In this document: piece after piece, positions 15,902 through 24,940 of the stretch | Position numbering within the stretch: position 1 is the first letter of the stretch | How the letters are laid out: each line of letters begins with the position of its first letter | Source: an uncultured Acidobacteriaceae bacterium | GTDB taxonomy: Bacteria > Acidobacteriota > Terriglobia > Terriglobales > Acidobacteriaceae | Assembly (NCBI GenBank): GCA_903849645.1 | Contig: CAINJJ010000045.1 | Span: 1 to 32,439 of the forward strand | Reading direction: 5' to 3' | Length of the DNA stretch: 32,439 nt | Notes under the pieces: generated by a model | What the model saw: the letters and a program-made list of their open reading frames with translations, nothing else | Database searches by the model: none | Told to the model about the DNA's origin: nothing | Position numbers and translations under genes: made by a program

Positions 15902-17260
15902 ATGGAAACCATCCAGTACAACTTGCCCCAAGACCGCATCCCCGAGGCGTGGTACAACATCCAGGCCGACCTGCCCAAACCCCTGGCCCCGCCGCTGCAC
16001 CCCGGAACCCTGCAGCCCATTGGGCCCGATGACCTGGCGCCGCTGTTTCCCATGGCCCTGATCATGCAGGAGGTCTCCCAAGAGCGGGATATCGAGATTC
16101 CCGACCCGGTGCGGCAGGTGTACGCGCAGTGGCGTCCGTCGCCGCTCTTCCGCGCGCGCCGCCTGGAGAAGGCGCTGGATACGCCGGCCAAGATCTATTA
16201 CAAGTACGAGGGCGTGAGCCCCGCCGGCAGCCACAAGCCCAACACCGCCGTGGCGCAGGCCTATTACAACAAGATGGAAGGCACCAAACGGCTCTCCACC
16301 GAGACCGGCGCCGGCCAGTGGGGCTCTTCGCTGGCCATGGCCTGCGCGTTCTTTGGCCTCGAGTGCAAGGTCTACATGGTGCGCGTGAGTTATGACCAGA
16401 AGCCCTATCGCCGCGCATTGATGGAGGCCTTCGGCGCCTCGGTCACCGCCAGCCCCAGCATCGAGACCGAGTCGGGCCGCTCCATCCTGGCCCAGTTCCC
16501 CGGCACCAACGGCTCGCTGGGCATCGCCATCTCCGAGGCCGTTGAAGTGGCCGCCAAGGACCCCAATACCAAGTACGCGCTGGGCAGCGTGTTGAACCAT
16601 GTGCTGCTGCACCAGACCGTCATTGGTCTGGAAACCATCGAGCAGATGGCCCTTGCCGGCGACGAGCCCGACGTGATCGTGGGCTGCACCGGCGGCGGGT
16701 CAAACTTCGCCGGCCTCGTCTTCCCCTACCTGGGCCAGAAGATCAAGGGCCAGAGCCACGCCCGCGTCGTAGCCGTGGAACCGGCAGCCTGCCCCAGCCT
16801 CACCAAGGGCCACTTCGCCTACGACTTTGGCGACACCAGCCACCTGACCCCGCTGGTCAAGATGCACACCCTCGGCTCCACCTTCATTCCGCCGGGCATT
16901 CACGCCGGCGGGCTGCGCTACCACGGCATGGCGCCGCTGGTCTCCCACGTGCTCGACCTGGGGCTGGTGGAAGCCACCACCGTGCAGCAGTTGGACGCGT
17001 TCGCCGCCGGCATCCAGTTTGCCCGCGCCGAAGGCATCATCCCCGCGCCGGAAGCCAATCACGCCGTCGCCGGGGCCATCCGCGAGGCGCTCGTGGCCAA
17101 GGAAGAGGGCAGGGAGAAGACCATCCTCTTCAACCTCTGCGGCCACGGCCACTTCGACATGCAGAGCTACATCAACTACCAGGCGGGCCTGCTGGAGAAC
17201 TACGAGTATCCGGCAGAGGAGATCGCCATGGCCCTCGCCGGCCTGCCGGCGGTGGGGTAA
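15902..17260 (+). CDS. trpB2: Tryptophan synthase beta chain, TrpB2 type
   Basis: 452 residues. PLP enzyme that joins indole and serine to give tryptophan. The PLP lysine is in AGSHKPN (K112; ordinary TrpB has GAHKIN), followed by ETGAGQWG and the phosphate-binding CTGGGSN. The long N-terminal part (about 1-75) and the SHKPN form place it in the TrpB2 (long) class, which often works without TrpA or as an indole salvage enzyme. No trpA is adjacent, in line with that. The start has no Shine-Dalgarno; a TAGAAT box lies 7 nt upstream. Confidence 0.93.
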   Translation: METIQYNLPQDRIPEAWYNIQADLPKPLAPPLHPGTLQPIGPDDLAPLFPMALIMQEVSQERDIEIPDPVRQVYAQWRPSPLFRARRLEKALDTPAKIYYKYEGVSPAGSHKPNTAVAQAYYNKMEGTKRLSTETGAGQWGSSLAMACAFFGLECKVYMVRVSYDQKPYRRALMEAFGASVTASPSIETESGRSILAQFPGTNGSLGIAISEAVEVAAKDPNTKYALGSVLNHVLLHQTVIGLETIEQMALAGDEPDVIVGCTGGGSNFAGLVFPYLGQKIKGQSHARVVAVEPAACPSLTKGHFAYDFGDTSHLTPLVKMHTLGSTFIPPGIHAGGLRYHGMAPLVSHVLDLGLVEATTVQQLDAFAAGIQFARAEGIIPAPEANHAVAGAIREALVAKEEGREKTILFNLCGHGHFDMQSYINYQAGLLENYEYPAEEIAMALAGLPAVG

Positions 17261-17277
17261 ACAGTACGGCTGTTCAG

Positions 17278-17315
17278 GGGCATCCCAGGTCTAGGAAGCT
17301 GGACCAGGGATGCCC
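17278..17315 (+). terminator. Hairpin after trpB2
   Basis: GGGCATCCC (17278-17286) pairs with GGGATGCCC (17307-17315), loop 20 nt with inner GGTC/GACC pairs. It starts 18 nt after the stop. No U-run follows. Confidence 0.5.
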
Positions 17316-17407
17316 GATAGCTTCTTCGCCGCATCCGCTTTGCTGGATAGCGAGTTCCGGTTTTTCAATCTTTGGATTTATGGGTGCATATATGGGTGTG
17401 AGGTGGA

Positions 17408-17964
17408 ATGTTCGAGACCGCCAACATCCGTATCACCCGCGAAGTGCTCACCCTCATCGCCGAAATCGATGAGTTCAAGGGGGCATGGCGGGCGCTGGGA
17501 ACCCTCGCCCCCGAACGCCTGAGTGCACTGCGGCGGGTAGCAACCATTGAGAGCATCGGCTCCTCGAAGCGCATTGAGGGCAGTCAACTCTCTGACCGCG
17601 ACGCGGAGCGCCTGCTCGTCAATCTTCAGTTCAAGTCCTTCGCCACCCGCAATGAGCAGGAAGTCGCCGGGCACGCTCCGAAGTGAAACGCCGAACTGGC
17701 AACCCTGGCTGATTTACTTTCTGCGCGCACTGCAGCAGCAGGAGCGGCGCCTTGCGGCCAAAGTAGAGCGCGAACGGCTGGTGTTTGCGGGACTGCCCGA
17801 GCAGGCCATGCAGATCCTTGATTAAGTCCGCCAGCATGGGCGAGATGGTTCGCGTCACAGGCGTCAGCCGCAACACACTGAAGGAGCACTTCCGCGGCCT
17901 GGTGGAAAAGCAACACCTCACCCGCCATGGCAAAGGAAAAGGCTCCTGGTATGCGTTACCCTGA
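17408..17964 (+). pseudogene. Decayed Fic-family protein gene, catalytic core deleted
   Basis: Three pieces in different frames. Piece 1 (from ATG 17408, with GAGGTGG upstream) is the N-terminal helix region of Fic proteins, with the inhibitory motif SKRIEG and then GSQLSDRDAERLL, ending NEQEVAG. Piece 2 (about 17687-17825) begins NWQPWLIYFLRALQQQ and ends EQAMQILD, which normally lies after the Fic core. Piece 3 (17836-17964) carries the C-terminal winged HTH (VRVTGVSRNTLKEHFR) and ends GSWYALP. The Fic motif HxFx(D/E)GNGR and about 150-200 residues around it are absent. One internal deletion and at least two frameshifts make it non-functional as an AMP-transferase. Confidence 0.85.
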
Positions 17965-18369
17965 ACAGCCGGATGATCGCGCAGAAGCTGAGAACTGTAA
18001 TTAAAGGCTATCGAGGGCTGCAGCGTTGTGGCCGTCAGTAAGGCCTCGGACTTCCAGCACAAAGCCTGGGCTCAGTTCGAGGTTGCTCATCGAGTTGCGG
18101 GTGGAGTGATTGCAGTTAGGGGGTAGGGGAGGCAGGCGTTGGCGGCCCGGGAGCCAAATTCCTGGGCAAAGGACTCGAGCGAGCCGGCGGCCACCGCCGG
18201 AGTCAGGCACACTGCCGCGGGCCCCAGTCACCGCATAGATGAATGTTCATGGAAAAATGGCGCCGGCAATTTGAATCGAGATAGACTTGCGCGATGCCGG
18301 AGTTCGACGGCGCAATCCCCGCGGAATACGAATTTTGCGGCGAACATTGAGCACGCTGAGGAGAGTTCT
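17965..18369. other. Region between Fic pseudogene and the 393-residue gene
   Basis: 405 bp. The left half holds a minus-strand remnant of an alpha-glucuronidase C-terminus (18001-18180); the right half holds the upstream region of the plus-strand gene. No other gene is seen. Confidence 0.5.
18001..18180 (-). pseudogene. Orphan C-terminal fragment of an alpha-glucuronidase (CBM-like part)
   Basis: The minus-strand frame ends with NHSTRN, then LELSPGFVLEVRGLTDGHNA and AALDSL, followed by stop at 18001. This matches the C-terminus of the intact gene at 19583 (NSTRHT, LKPGDVLEVRGLTDGHHPAS, LDYI) almost without gaps over about 50 residues, and the DNA is clearly similar too. Upstream, the fragment loses similarity at about 18180. 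It has no start and no catalytic part. Confidence 0.85.
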
Positions 18370-19551
18370 ATGGCTTGGGTGACATTGAAGTCGCGGGATG
18401 GCATCTATTTGGTTGATTGGGGAACGGTGGGCAGAATCATCCGCTCCTATGCGCGCTCCAAGGCAATGCTGAAGAACTCGCAGATCAACGAAGAGACGCA
18501 TTGGATAGGCCCCAATCTTCATACTCTGGATGTGAACTGGGACCAGGTCCGCAGCGATACCGACGCTGAGGGCGAGTGCCTGCTGAGCATGATCTATCGC
18601 GGCGCGCAGGGGAGAACCAGAAACCAGATCGCTCAACTGGCAAACTGGATCGAAGTTACAAAGCACAACAACGCAAGATTCCAGAAGAAGATGCGCGATG
18701 CGCAAAAGAAGACTATGGAGAACATCGACAAATCCGTCGATCGCGCCCAGGTCGGCCTGGAGATTGCGAAGGTCACACGCGACCTCTCGGCGGAGTTCCT
18801 GATGGTTTCTGCCACCATCGTGAGCGGCGGAACGGTGGCTACCGTCGCCGCTGCCGGAGGCCTGGTTGGCGGCTCGGCGTTAAAGGCGACCGCCAAGTGG
18901 GAGGATGACCCCAACGCCACCCGCGGAGCCATCGCGGCCACTTTTACCACGGAGCTGGCGGTGGGCATGCTGGACCTGGGCGCCGGCAAAATGATCGAAC
19001 ATGCGGCGGCGAAGGCGGGCGAAAAGGCGCTCTCGATGGCCATCGGGAGCTCGGCCCTCCGCAAGGCTGCCGAAGAAGCTGCGAAGCGTGGAACGAAGAC
19101 CGGCCTGGCCATTCTGTGGGTCAACGCAAAAGGCCTCACGCTTGAGCCCGGCAAGGCCGTTATCCAGGGTGGTTCGATTCAGCAGGGGGTCCTGACCGGA
19201 TCCTTGAAGACGGTCGGCGGCATCCACGGCGAGCTTTTGAAGCTGCTGGTGATCAACGACGACAAGTATGCCAAGACCGCTGCCTTCGCGGACACCCTGA
19301 TCAGCTACGGCGCCGACAAGGCTTCAGAATACCTGGCGGAGAAGAACAAGAACGAGAAGGCGGAGCGTCCGGGAGCCACCGAGCCCCCGCCCGAAACCCC
19401 TGATGCCGAAGACTCCCAGCAGGCGCTGCTCGACGCGCTCGCGCACGACTACGAAATGATCGACCAGGTGGCCATCCACCAGATCGGCTCCATCGACTCT
19501 TCGCTCTCAAGCCAGCGCTTTCACGGCCAACAGCTTCTGAGACGGAATTGA
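18370..19551 (+). CDS. Unrecognised 393-residue protein with glycine-rich hydrophobic centre
   Basis: Begins MAWVTLKSRDGIYLVDWGTV. Residues 85-140 are charged and helical, probably a coiled coil. Residues 141-175 (LMVSATIVSGGTVATVAAAG then GLVGGSALKA) are a small-residue-rich hydrophobic stretch, and a second weaker one is at 185-207. Residues 205-245 are Ala/Lys-rich helices. The C-terminus is hydrophilic with a Pro/Glu linker (335-348). No signal peptide. I do not recognise a family; the glycine-zipper-like centre recalls membrane-inserting toxins or secreted effectors, but that is only a resemblance. ATG at 18370 has GAGGAG about 6 nt upstream; the frame is open to 18139 without a better start. 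It lies between two copies of glucuronidase 3-prime sequence. Confidence 0.8.
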   Translation: MAWVTLKSRDGIYLVDWGTVGRIIRSYARSKAMLKNSQINEETHWIGPNLHTLDVNWDQVRSDTDAEGECLLSMIYRGAQGRTRNQIAQLANWIEVTKHNNARFQKKMRDAQKKTMENIDKSVDRAQVGLEIAKVTRDLSAEFLMVSATIVSGGTVATVAAAGGLVGGSALKATAKWEDDPNATRGAIAATFTTELAVGMLDLGAGKMIEHAAAKAGEKALSMAIGSSALRKAAEEAAKRGTKTGLAILWVNAKGLTLEPGKAVIQGGSIQQGVLTGSLKTVGGIHGELLKLLVINDDKYAKTAAFADTLISYGADKASEYLAEKNKNEKAERPGATEPPPETPDAEDSQQALLDALAHDYEMIDQVAIHQIGSIDSSLSSQRFHGQQLLRRN

Positions 19552-19582
19552 GCATGCGCGGCAACTGCGAATCGATCAAAAG

Positions 19583-22219
19583 CTACTTCGAATCGGAAGC
19601 AGCAGGCATGAGTTCGATGTAGTCGAGTGAAGCAGGGTGGTGACCGTCGGTTAGGCCTCGAACTTCTAACACGTCACCGGGTTTCAGTTTGACGTTGATC
19701 GTCGTGTGGCGGGTGGAGTTATCTCCGTTGGGGCGGGTTGAGGGAAGGTTGCCGCTGGCCGCCCAGGAGTCAATACCCCGATAATTCAGGAGAAGCGCGT
19801 ACCCCGCGCTGCCACCTGCCAGGTCGAAGTACTGAACTGCGATTGAGAAGCCGCCGGAAGGGCCTGCGTAAGTCCACTCTGCCGTGCAAGATGGGATACT
19901 ACCGGAGCCGATAGGCGGGGCCAGTTCCTGCTGCGCTGGCGGCCTGACCTGACTCGAGACTTCGCAGCTGACGGCCTTCCCCCCGCTCGCATCCTCCCAC
20001 GGCGTCACATCGATCACCTTGTACCCGGTCAGCCGCGCATCTTCCGCCTCCAGCCTTCCCGGATAGTGCCCCGCCCGTCCCTTCTCGTCGGGTATTCCGC
20101 TCAGCTTGAGGAAATATTGCACAATCGCGTCCCGCCAGACAATCGCGTGCCCAGCCTGATAACGAAGCCTCGCGCGCACCTGCTCAAAAAGCGGCTGGTC
20201 GATGCGGCCCTCGAGCGCGGCCCACTCATTGGCGAACTGCCCCGCCTGCGCCGCGCCCTCATAATGCGAGTCGTAGATGTGCTGGATCACCGTCTTGCCC
20301 GAGTGCAGCTTCCAGGTATATGGCACATGGTGGAAGAAGAGCAGCAACTCGTCCGGCGTCGCGGCGGCCGACTCATACCTCTTCGCCACCGCCGGCGGAT
20401 ACTGGCCCGCGTAGCCGGTGCCGGTGGCCACGCTGCGGTCCATGCCCACGCCGTCCTTGTCCGCGCGGTGCCACTGGCCCCAGCCGTTGTTCTCGCTGGA
20501 CTCGATATTCGGCCCGTAGTGGCTGCCGGTGATGTCGGTCAACGTCTGCATCCCCAGCGGCCCGGTGTAGCCTTCATAGGCCGGCCAGCTCCGCATCAGC
20601 ATCTTGACGACCGTATGGACCACCTCGGGATCGATGCTGATGGTCTGCCGCGTCCAATCCGCGGCGATCTCTTCCGCACTCAGGTTCGGGTCCCAGGCCA
20701 GCCTCCCAAAGGCATAAAGATTGGCCAGCGCCAGCGGCGACCCCAGCCACGCATCCGGCCCCACCCCGGCCACGCCCACCATCCCGCCCAGCGGCCGCTC
20801 AAACGACTTTCCCGCAATCAGCTCCCGCACTGGCGTCGCCCTGCCCCCGGCCTTCAAGTCAAAGTCCAGCACCTGCTTCCACATGGGCGCGAGATAGACC
20901 AGGTGGCGCTGCTGGCCGGTGTACTCCTGCGTAATCTGCACCTCCATGGCCTGGCTGGTCTTGGCCAGACCGCCAAACAGCGGCGAAACCGGCTCCCGCG
21001 CCTGGAAGTCGATGGGCCCTTCCTTGGTTTGGATCACCACGTTCGGGGCGAACTTGCCGTCAAGAGGGTGGAAGATGTCCCAGGCGGCGCGCGCCCGGTC
21101 GGCCTTGGGGTCGCGCCAGTCCAGGTGGTGGTTATAGACAAAGGCGCGATAGAGCACGATGCCGCCGTGGGGTGCCAGCGCCGCGGCCAGGGTGTTGGCG
21201 GCATCGGCGGGAGTGCGGCCAAAGCTCGCCGGGCCCGGTTGCCCCTCGGAGTCCGCCTTCACGGTGAAACCGGAAAAGTCGGGGATGAGCGCATAGATTT
21301 CCCCGACTTTGGCCGCCCACCAGGCTTTGACCGCGGGGTCCAGCGGGTCAAAAGTGGGGAGGCCGCCGATCTTCTGCGGACTGGCAATGTCCACGCTCAT
21401 GGCCAGCCGCACGCCCCAGGGGCGCATCGAGTCGGCGATGCGGGCAATCTGCTTCAGGTGGTCTGCGTCCAGCAGTTGCGGCGCGGCGTTGACGTTGTTG
21501 ATGTTGCAGCCGTTGATGCCGACCGAGGCCAGCAGCCGGGCGTACTCGGCCACCGGGGCCAGGTCTTCGCGGACGTTGCCACCCGCGAAAAATAGGCTGC
21601 GGCCGGCGTAGCCGCGCTCGATGGAGCCGTCCGGGTTGTCCCACTCGTCCACCCAGCGAATGAGCATTGCCGGGCTCGATTGCAGCAGAACGTGCTCGTT
21701 CAGATTCTGCCCTGGCGGATGGGCGCTGACCTCTTTCGGGCGCAGCAGCGCAAATGCGCCGTAAAGCACCCCGGCCTCATCCGCTCCCCCAATGATGAGC
21801 CGCGTCAGCTTGTCGTACTCGCCCACAAAGACCCAGTAGGCTCCCGGCTCGCCGTTCGCGGGGACGGGCAGCTCCGGGAAGGCCGCGCGCAGTTCCGCGA
21901 AGGTGCCAAGAATCGTCTGGCCAGCCAGGGCGTCCCTGCCGCGAGCCGTGAGCGCTCCACTGGCCTCACGCCCAAGGCTGCGCTTGAGCTCCTCCGCCGC
22001 GCTATTCTCCAGCCGCCCTTTGCCCAGCGTATGGATCTCCCGCGGGACGAAAACCCTCATTCCATGGCTCAAATGGCCCAGCCACGCCTGATCCGCCGTC
22101 TGCGCGCTGGCAACCATGCCGCCTGCAAGCAACGCCACTGCGACAAGCCGCCGGAATGAAACCTTTGGAGTCCCCGGTCTGAGTATCGAAACCTGCGGCA
22201 CTCGGCATCTGCAAAGCAT
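19583..22219 (-). CDS. aguA: Xylan alpha-1,2-glucuronidase, GH67, with C-terminal CBM-like domain
   Basis: About 878 residues from ATG 22219. Removes 4-O-methylglucuronic acid from xylo-oligosaccharide ends. Signal peptide: basic then LVAVALLAGGMVASAQ, so exported. Catalytic groups fit the family with correct spacing: general acid Glu in VKADSEGQPGP (about E325), and the pair Asp in GPIDFQAREP (about D404) and Glu in ITQEYTG (about E432), 28 apart as in the Cellvibrio enzyme. The last 140 residues start RLEAEDARLTG and end LDYIEL, typical of a CBM35/6-like beta-sandwich. The start is uncertain: an in-frame GTG at 22357 and ATG at 22252 exist, but none has a good ribosome site. Its 3-prime end is duplicated at 18001. 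Confidence 0.92.
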   Translation of the reverse strand: MLCRCRVPQVSILRPGTPKVSFRRLVAVALLAGGMVASAQTADQAWLGHLSHGMRVFVPREIHTLGKGRLENSAAEELKRSLGREASGALTARGRDALAGQTILGTFAELRAAFPELPVPANGEPGAYWVFVGEYDKLTRLIIGGADEAGVLYGAFALLRPKEVSAHPPGQNLNEHVLLQSSPAMLIRWVDEWDNPDGSIERGYAGRSLFFAGGNVREDLAPVAEYARLLASVGINGCNINNVNAAPQLLDADHLKQIARIADSMRPWGVRLAMSVDIASPQKIGGLPTFDPLDPAVKAWWAAKVGEIYALIPDFSGFTVKADSEGQPGPASFGRTPADAANTLAAALAPHGGIVLYRAFVYNHHLDWRDPKADRARAAWDIFHPLDGKFAPNVVIQTKEGPIDFQAREPVSPLFGGLAKTSQAMEVQITQEYTGQQRHLVYLAPMWKQVLDFDLKAGGRATPVRELIAGKSFERPLGGMVGVAGVGPDAWLGSPLALANLYAFGRLAWDPNLSAEEIAADWTRQTISIDPEVVHTVVKMLMRSWPAYEGYTGPLGMQTLTDITGSHYGPNIESSENNGWGQWHRADKDGVGMDRSVATGTGYAGQYPPAVAKRYESAAATPDELLLFFHHVPYTWKLHSGKTVIQHIYDSHYEGAAQAGQFANEWAALEGRIDQPLFEQVRARLRYQAGHAIVWRDAIVQYFLKLSGIPDEKGRAGHYPGRLEAEDARLTGYKVIDVTPWEDASGGKAVSCEVSSQVRPPAQQELAPPIGSGSIPSCTAEWTYAGPSGGFSIAVQYFDLAGGSAGYALLLNYRGIDSWAASGNLPSTRPNGDNSTRHTTINVKLKPGDVLEVRGLTDGHHPASLDYIELMPAASDSK

Positions 22220-22431
22220 CCTGCCCGCCCCCGGCACGTCATCTCTGTGCATCCCCGTTCTACCACGGCAGGCAAAGGCCTTGGCGGCGGGATTCACAAC
22301 CGTGCGTCGGCAGAACGCCCTGACGGCGCGGCTAACGGTGACACGAGCGTTTGACACTCGAATCCCGATTGAACTAGTTTCCGAGTTGAAATGCGCGGCT
22401 CCCGGCCGCGCGTCAGAAATGCGAGGGGCCT
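22220..22431. promoter_or_regulatory. Divergent promoter region of the two glycoside hydrolase genes
   Basis: 212 bp between GH67 (-) and the GH127-like gene (+). Both promoters should be here. I could not pick out a clear -35/-10 pair or an operator, though a GCGCGGCT-CCCGG-CCGCGC-type palindrome is present at about 22394-22410. Confidence 0.4.
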
Positions 22432-24858
22432 ATGACCACAATTTGGGATCGACGGGAGTTTCTCAGCGCCACCGCCCTGGCTGGAGCAGCACTTGCCGCG
22501 GGGCCGCTTGCCCTGGCCGCGCCGGAAGAGGCCGTACGGCTTGAGGGCCGCATGACGCCCTATCCCGCCACAAAGTACCGGCCTTACGTGTCAAAGAAGA
22601 CGCAGACCCCCAAAGCCGCCTCCTGGGTGCAGTTTGACCTGGGCTCAGCGGCGGCCGTCGAAGGCCTGCGGCTCTACCCCAACTTCAATCTCGACATCCG
22701 TTCGCTGGGATTTCCGGCGCGGATGCGGGTCGAGGGGTCGAACACGCCCAGCTTTGAGAGTGCGAAGCTCCTGTTTGAATCAGGCCCCGCGGCCCTGCCC
22801 GACCCCGGCGACCGGTTGGTATATGTGCAGCTTCCGGGCGCAAGTTGCCGCTACGTCCGCCTCACGGCCACGGAGCTGCGGCACACGGGGGCGCCCGAGT
22901 CAGGGGTTGAGCCCGAGTACGGGCTTTCGTTCGCCAAGGTCGAGGTCCTCTCCGGGGGGCGGGACATTGCCGAAGGCCGCGCTGCCACGGCAGACCCGGA
23001 TCTTGGCAACCCGCGGGACCTCCAGCAACTGACCCGCAAACCCCGGCCGCAGGGCGAGGGCATCGTTACCGACAACCCCGGCAACGTAACCCTAGCCAGC
23101 AGTTGGAAGCCGGTGAGTTACAAGGCCAAAGCGCCGTTGCGCGGGGTCGAGTTACAGGCGGGACTTTTCAAGGAGACCATGGCCAATAACATTGGCTACC
23201 TGCTGAGTTCCTTCTCGGTGGAGGAGATGCTGCGGCCCTTTCGCGAGCGGGCCGGCAAGCCGGTGGCGGCGGACTTGCGCAAGCCGCATCCCTTCTGGGA
23301 CGTGGACCTGGCAGGCTCAACGGCGGGCCGGTTCCTGATGGGCGCGGCCAACACCCTCCGCTGGCAGGAGCACGCCGAACTGCGCCGCTGGATGACCGAA
23401 ATCGTGGACGGCATTGAAGAGTGCCGCCAGCCCAACGGCTACATCATGGCCTATCCGGAGGACTCGATCTTCCACTCCGAGCGCGCCGGCTACACCCGGG
23501 CCTGGGTCACCCACGGGCTCATCGATGCCGGCTACTCGGGCATCCCCAAGGCCTTTGAGCTGCTCCGCGGCCACTACGACTGGTTCGACAACTGCCCCTA
23601 CCTGCCCAAGCTGCTGCGCGGCACGCCGCAGGGAGTGCAGGGCATGGTGGCCAACACGCGGCTCTACTTCACGCCCGCCGGCAAGCCGCTCAACCTGCAG
23701 GTCATCCAGCGCTACTACCAGGAGAACTTCTGGCTCGAAGGCCTGGCGCGCCGGGACGAGGAGATGGTCTGGCAGTATCCCTATGACCGGCCCCACAACT
23801 ACCTCATCACCGACTTCGAGGCCTATCTCGATCTCTACCGCGCCACCGGCGACGGGCGCTATCTGGATGCGGTGCTGGGCGCATGGCAGCTTTACCACGA
23901 CAGTTGGGAGCACGTGGGCGGGTCCATCGCCATCACCGAGTTTGGCGAGTTTCCCCCGAAGTCCTATCGCCTAAAGCCGCAGTTCACCTTCTGTGAGACC
24001 GGCGAGTTATGCGGCAGCAGCTTCTGGGCGCATCTCAACCAGCGGCTGCACCTGCTCGAACCGGAAAAGGAGCAGTACGTCACGGAGATCGAAAAGTCGA
24101 TCTACAACGTGGGCATCGCCAACCAGGTGGACACCCGCGGCCTGATGTATCACGCCAAGATGGTGGGCCTCAAGGGCGACATGGCTGTGGGCATCTGCGA
24201 CAACTCCTGCTGCGAAGGGCAGGGCACGCGCCTGTTGGGGTCGCTGCCAGAGTATCTCTACTCCGTGGTGGACGAAGGCGCCGACGCTGGTCTCTATATT
24301 GATATGTTTGCCCCCTCCACGGTGCGCTGGCAGCAGGCGGGCCAGGAGTTGAAGCTGACCATGAAAACCAGCTTCCCTGACAGCCCCGAGGTCAGCCTGG
24401 CCCTTGAGCTGGCGCAGCCGCAGAGGTCCGTCCTGCGCGTGCGCACCCCCGCCTGGGCCGCGGCGGATATGCCGGTGCTGGTCAACGGCAAGCCGGCTGC
24501 TGCAGGCAAGCCGGGCAGCTACGTGACGCTCGACCGGACCTGGACCTCTGGCGACACGGTCACGTTCTCCCTGCCCATGGGCTTCCGGCTCACGCGTTAC
24601 ACGGGGCTGGACAAGATCGAGGGGCACGAACGCTACGCGCTGGAGTATGGGCCGATTCTGCTGGCCATCGAAGGCAGCGACGACGCGCGTCTCAAGGCTC
24701 ACGCCGCAAGGCCAGAGGAGTTTACCAGCCAGTTGAAGCCGATCTTCGGCCAACCTCTGCACTTTGCAATCGAGGGAAACCCTGGGCATCATTACGCCCC
24801 CTACTTCGCCATCAAGAACGACCCGTTCACCTGCTATCCGGTGATTGATCGGTCGTGA
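22432..24858 (+). CDS. GH127-like glycosidase (DUF1680, beta-L-arabinofuranosidase family) with N-terminal beta-sandwich
   Basis: 808 residues. The N-terminus DRREFLSATALAGAALAAG is a Tat-type signal. Residues 45-190 look like a discoidin-type sugar-binding domain (ASWVQFDLGSAAAVEGLRLY then CRYVRLTATEL). The (alpha/alpha)6 catalytic part follows (about 230-640). The zinc-thiolate active site of GH127 (Glu-x-Cys and a Cys-Cys pair, one Cys being the nucleophile) is matched by E525-L-C527 and C593-C594 in DNSCCEGQG. Substrate is probably L-arabinofuranose side chains, but related families differ, so this is inference. It is divergent from the alpha-glucuronidase. Base composition is high GC like the core genes. 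Confidence 0.85.
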   Translation: MTTIWDRREFLSATALAGAALAAGPLALAAPEEAVRLEGRMTPYPATKYRPYVSKKTQTPKAASWVQFDLGSAAAVEGLRLYPNFNLDIRSLGFPARMRVEGSNTPSFESAKLLFESGPAALPDPGDRLVYVQLPGASCRYVRLTATELRHTGAPESGVEPEYGLSFAKVEVLSGGRDIAEGRAATADPDLGNPRDLQQLTRKPRPQGEGIVTDNPGNVTLASSWKPVSYKAKAPLRGVELQAGLFKETMANNIGYLLSSFSVEEMLRPFRERAGKPVAADLRKPHPFWDVDLAGSTAGRFLMGAANTLRWQEHAELRRWMTEIVDGIEECRQPNGYIMAYPEDSIFHSERAGYTRAWVTHGLIDAGYSGIPKAFELLRGHYDWFDNCPYLPKLLRGTPQGVQGMVANTRLYFTPAGKPLNLQVIQRYYQENFWLEGLARRDEEMVWQYPYDRPHNYLITDFEAYLDLYRATGDGRYLDAVLGAWQLYHDSWEHVGGSIAITEFGEFPPKSYRLKPQFTFCETGELCGSSFWAHLNQRLHLLEPEKEQYVTEIEKSIYNVGIANQVDTRGLMYHAKMVGLKGDMAVGICDNSCCEGQGTRLLGSLPEYLYSVVDEGADAGLYIDMFAPSTVRWQQAGQELKLTMKTSFPDSPEVSLALELAQPQRSVLRVRTPAWAAADMPVLVNGKPAAAGKPGSYVTLDRTWTSGDTVTFSLPMGFRLTRYTGLDKIEGHERYALEYGPILLAIEGSDDARLKAHAARPEEFTSQLKPIFGQPLHFAIEGNPGHHYAPYFAIKNDPFTCYPVIDRS

Positions 24859-24940
24859 GGACCAGCGCCAGCCCCATGAACCAACGGTAGGCGGCCGGCG
24901 GTTGTAGACTGGGGTGTTCGTTTTTCAGGGAGGCTCCCCG

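Noticed and set aside
20066..21595. 509-codon open frame on the plus strand
   Set aside because: Antisense to the GH67 gene; His/Arg/Gly-rich translation without any motif.
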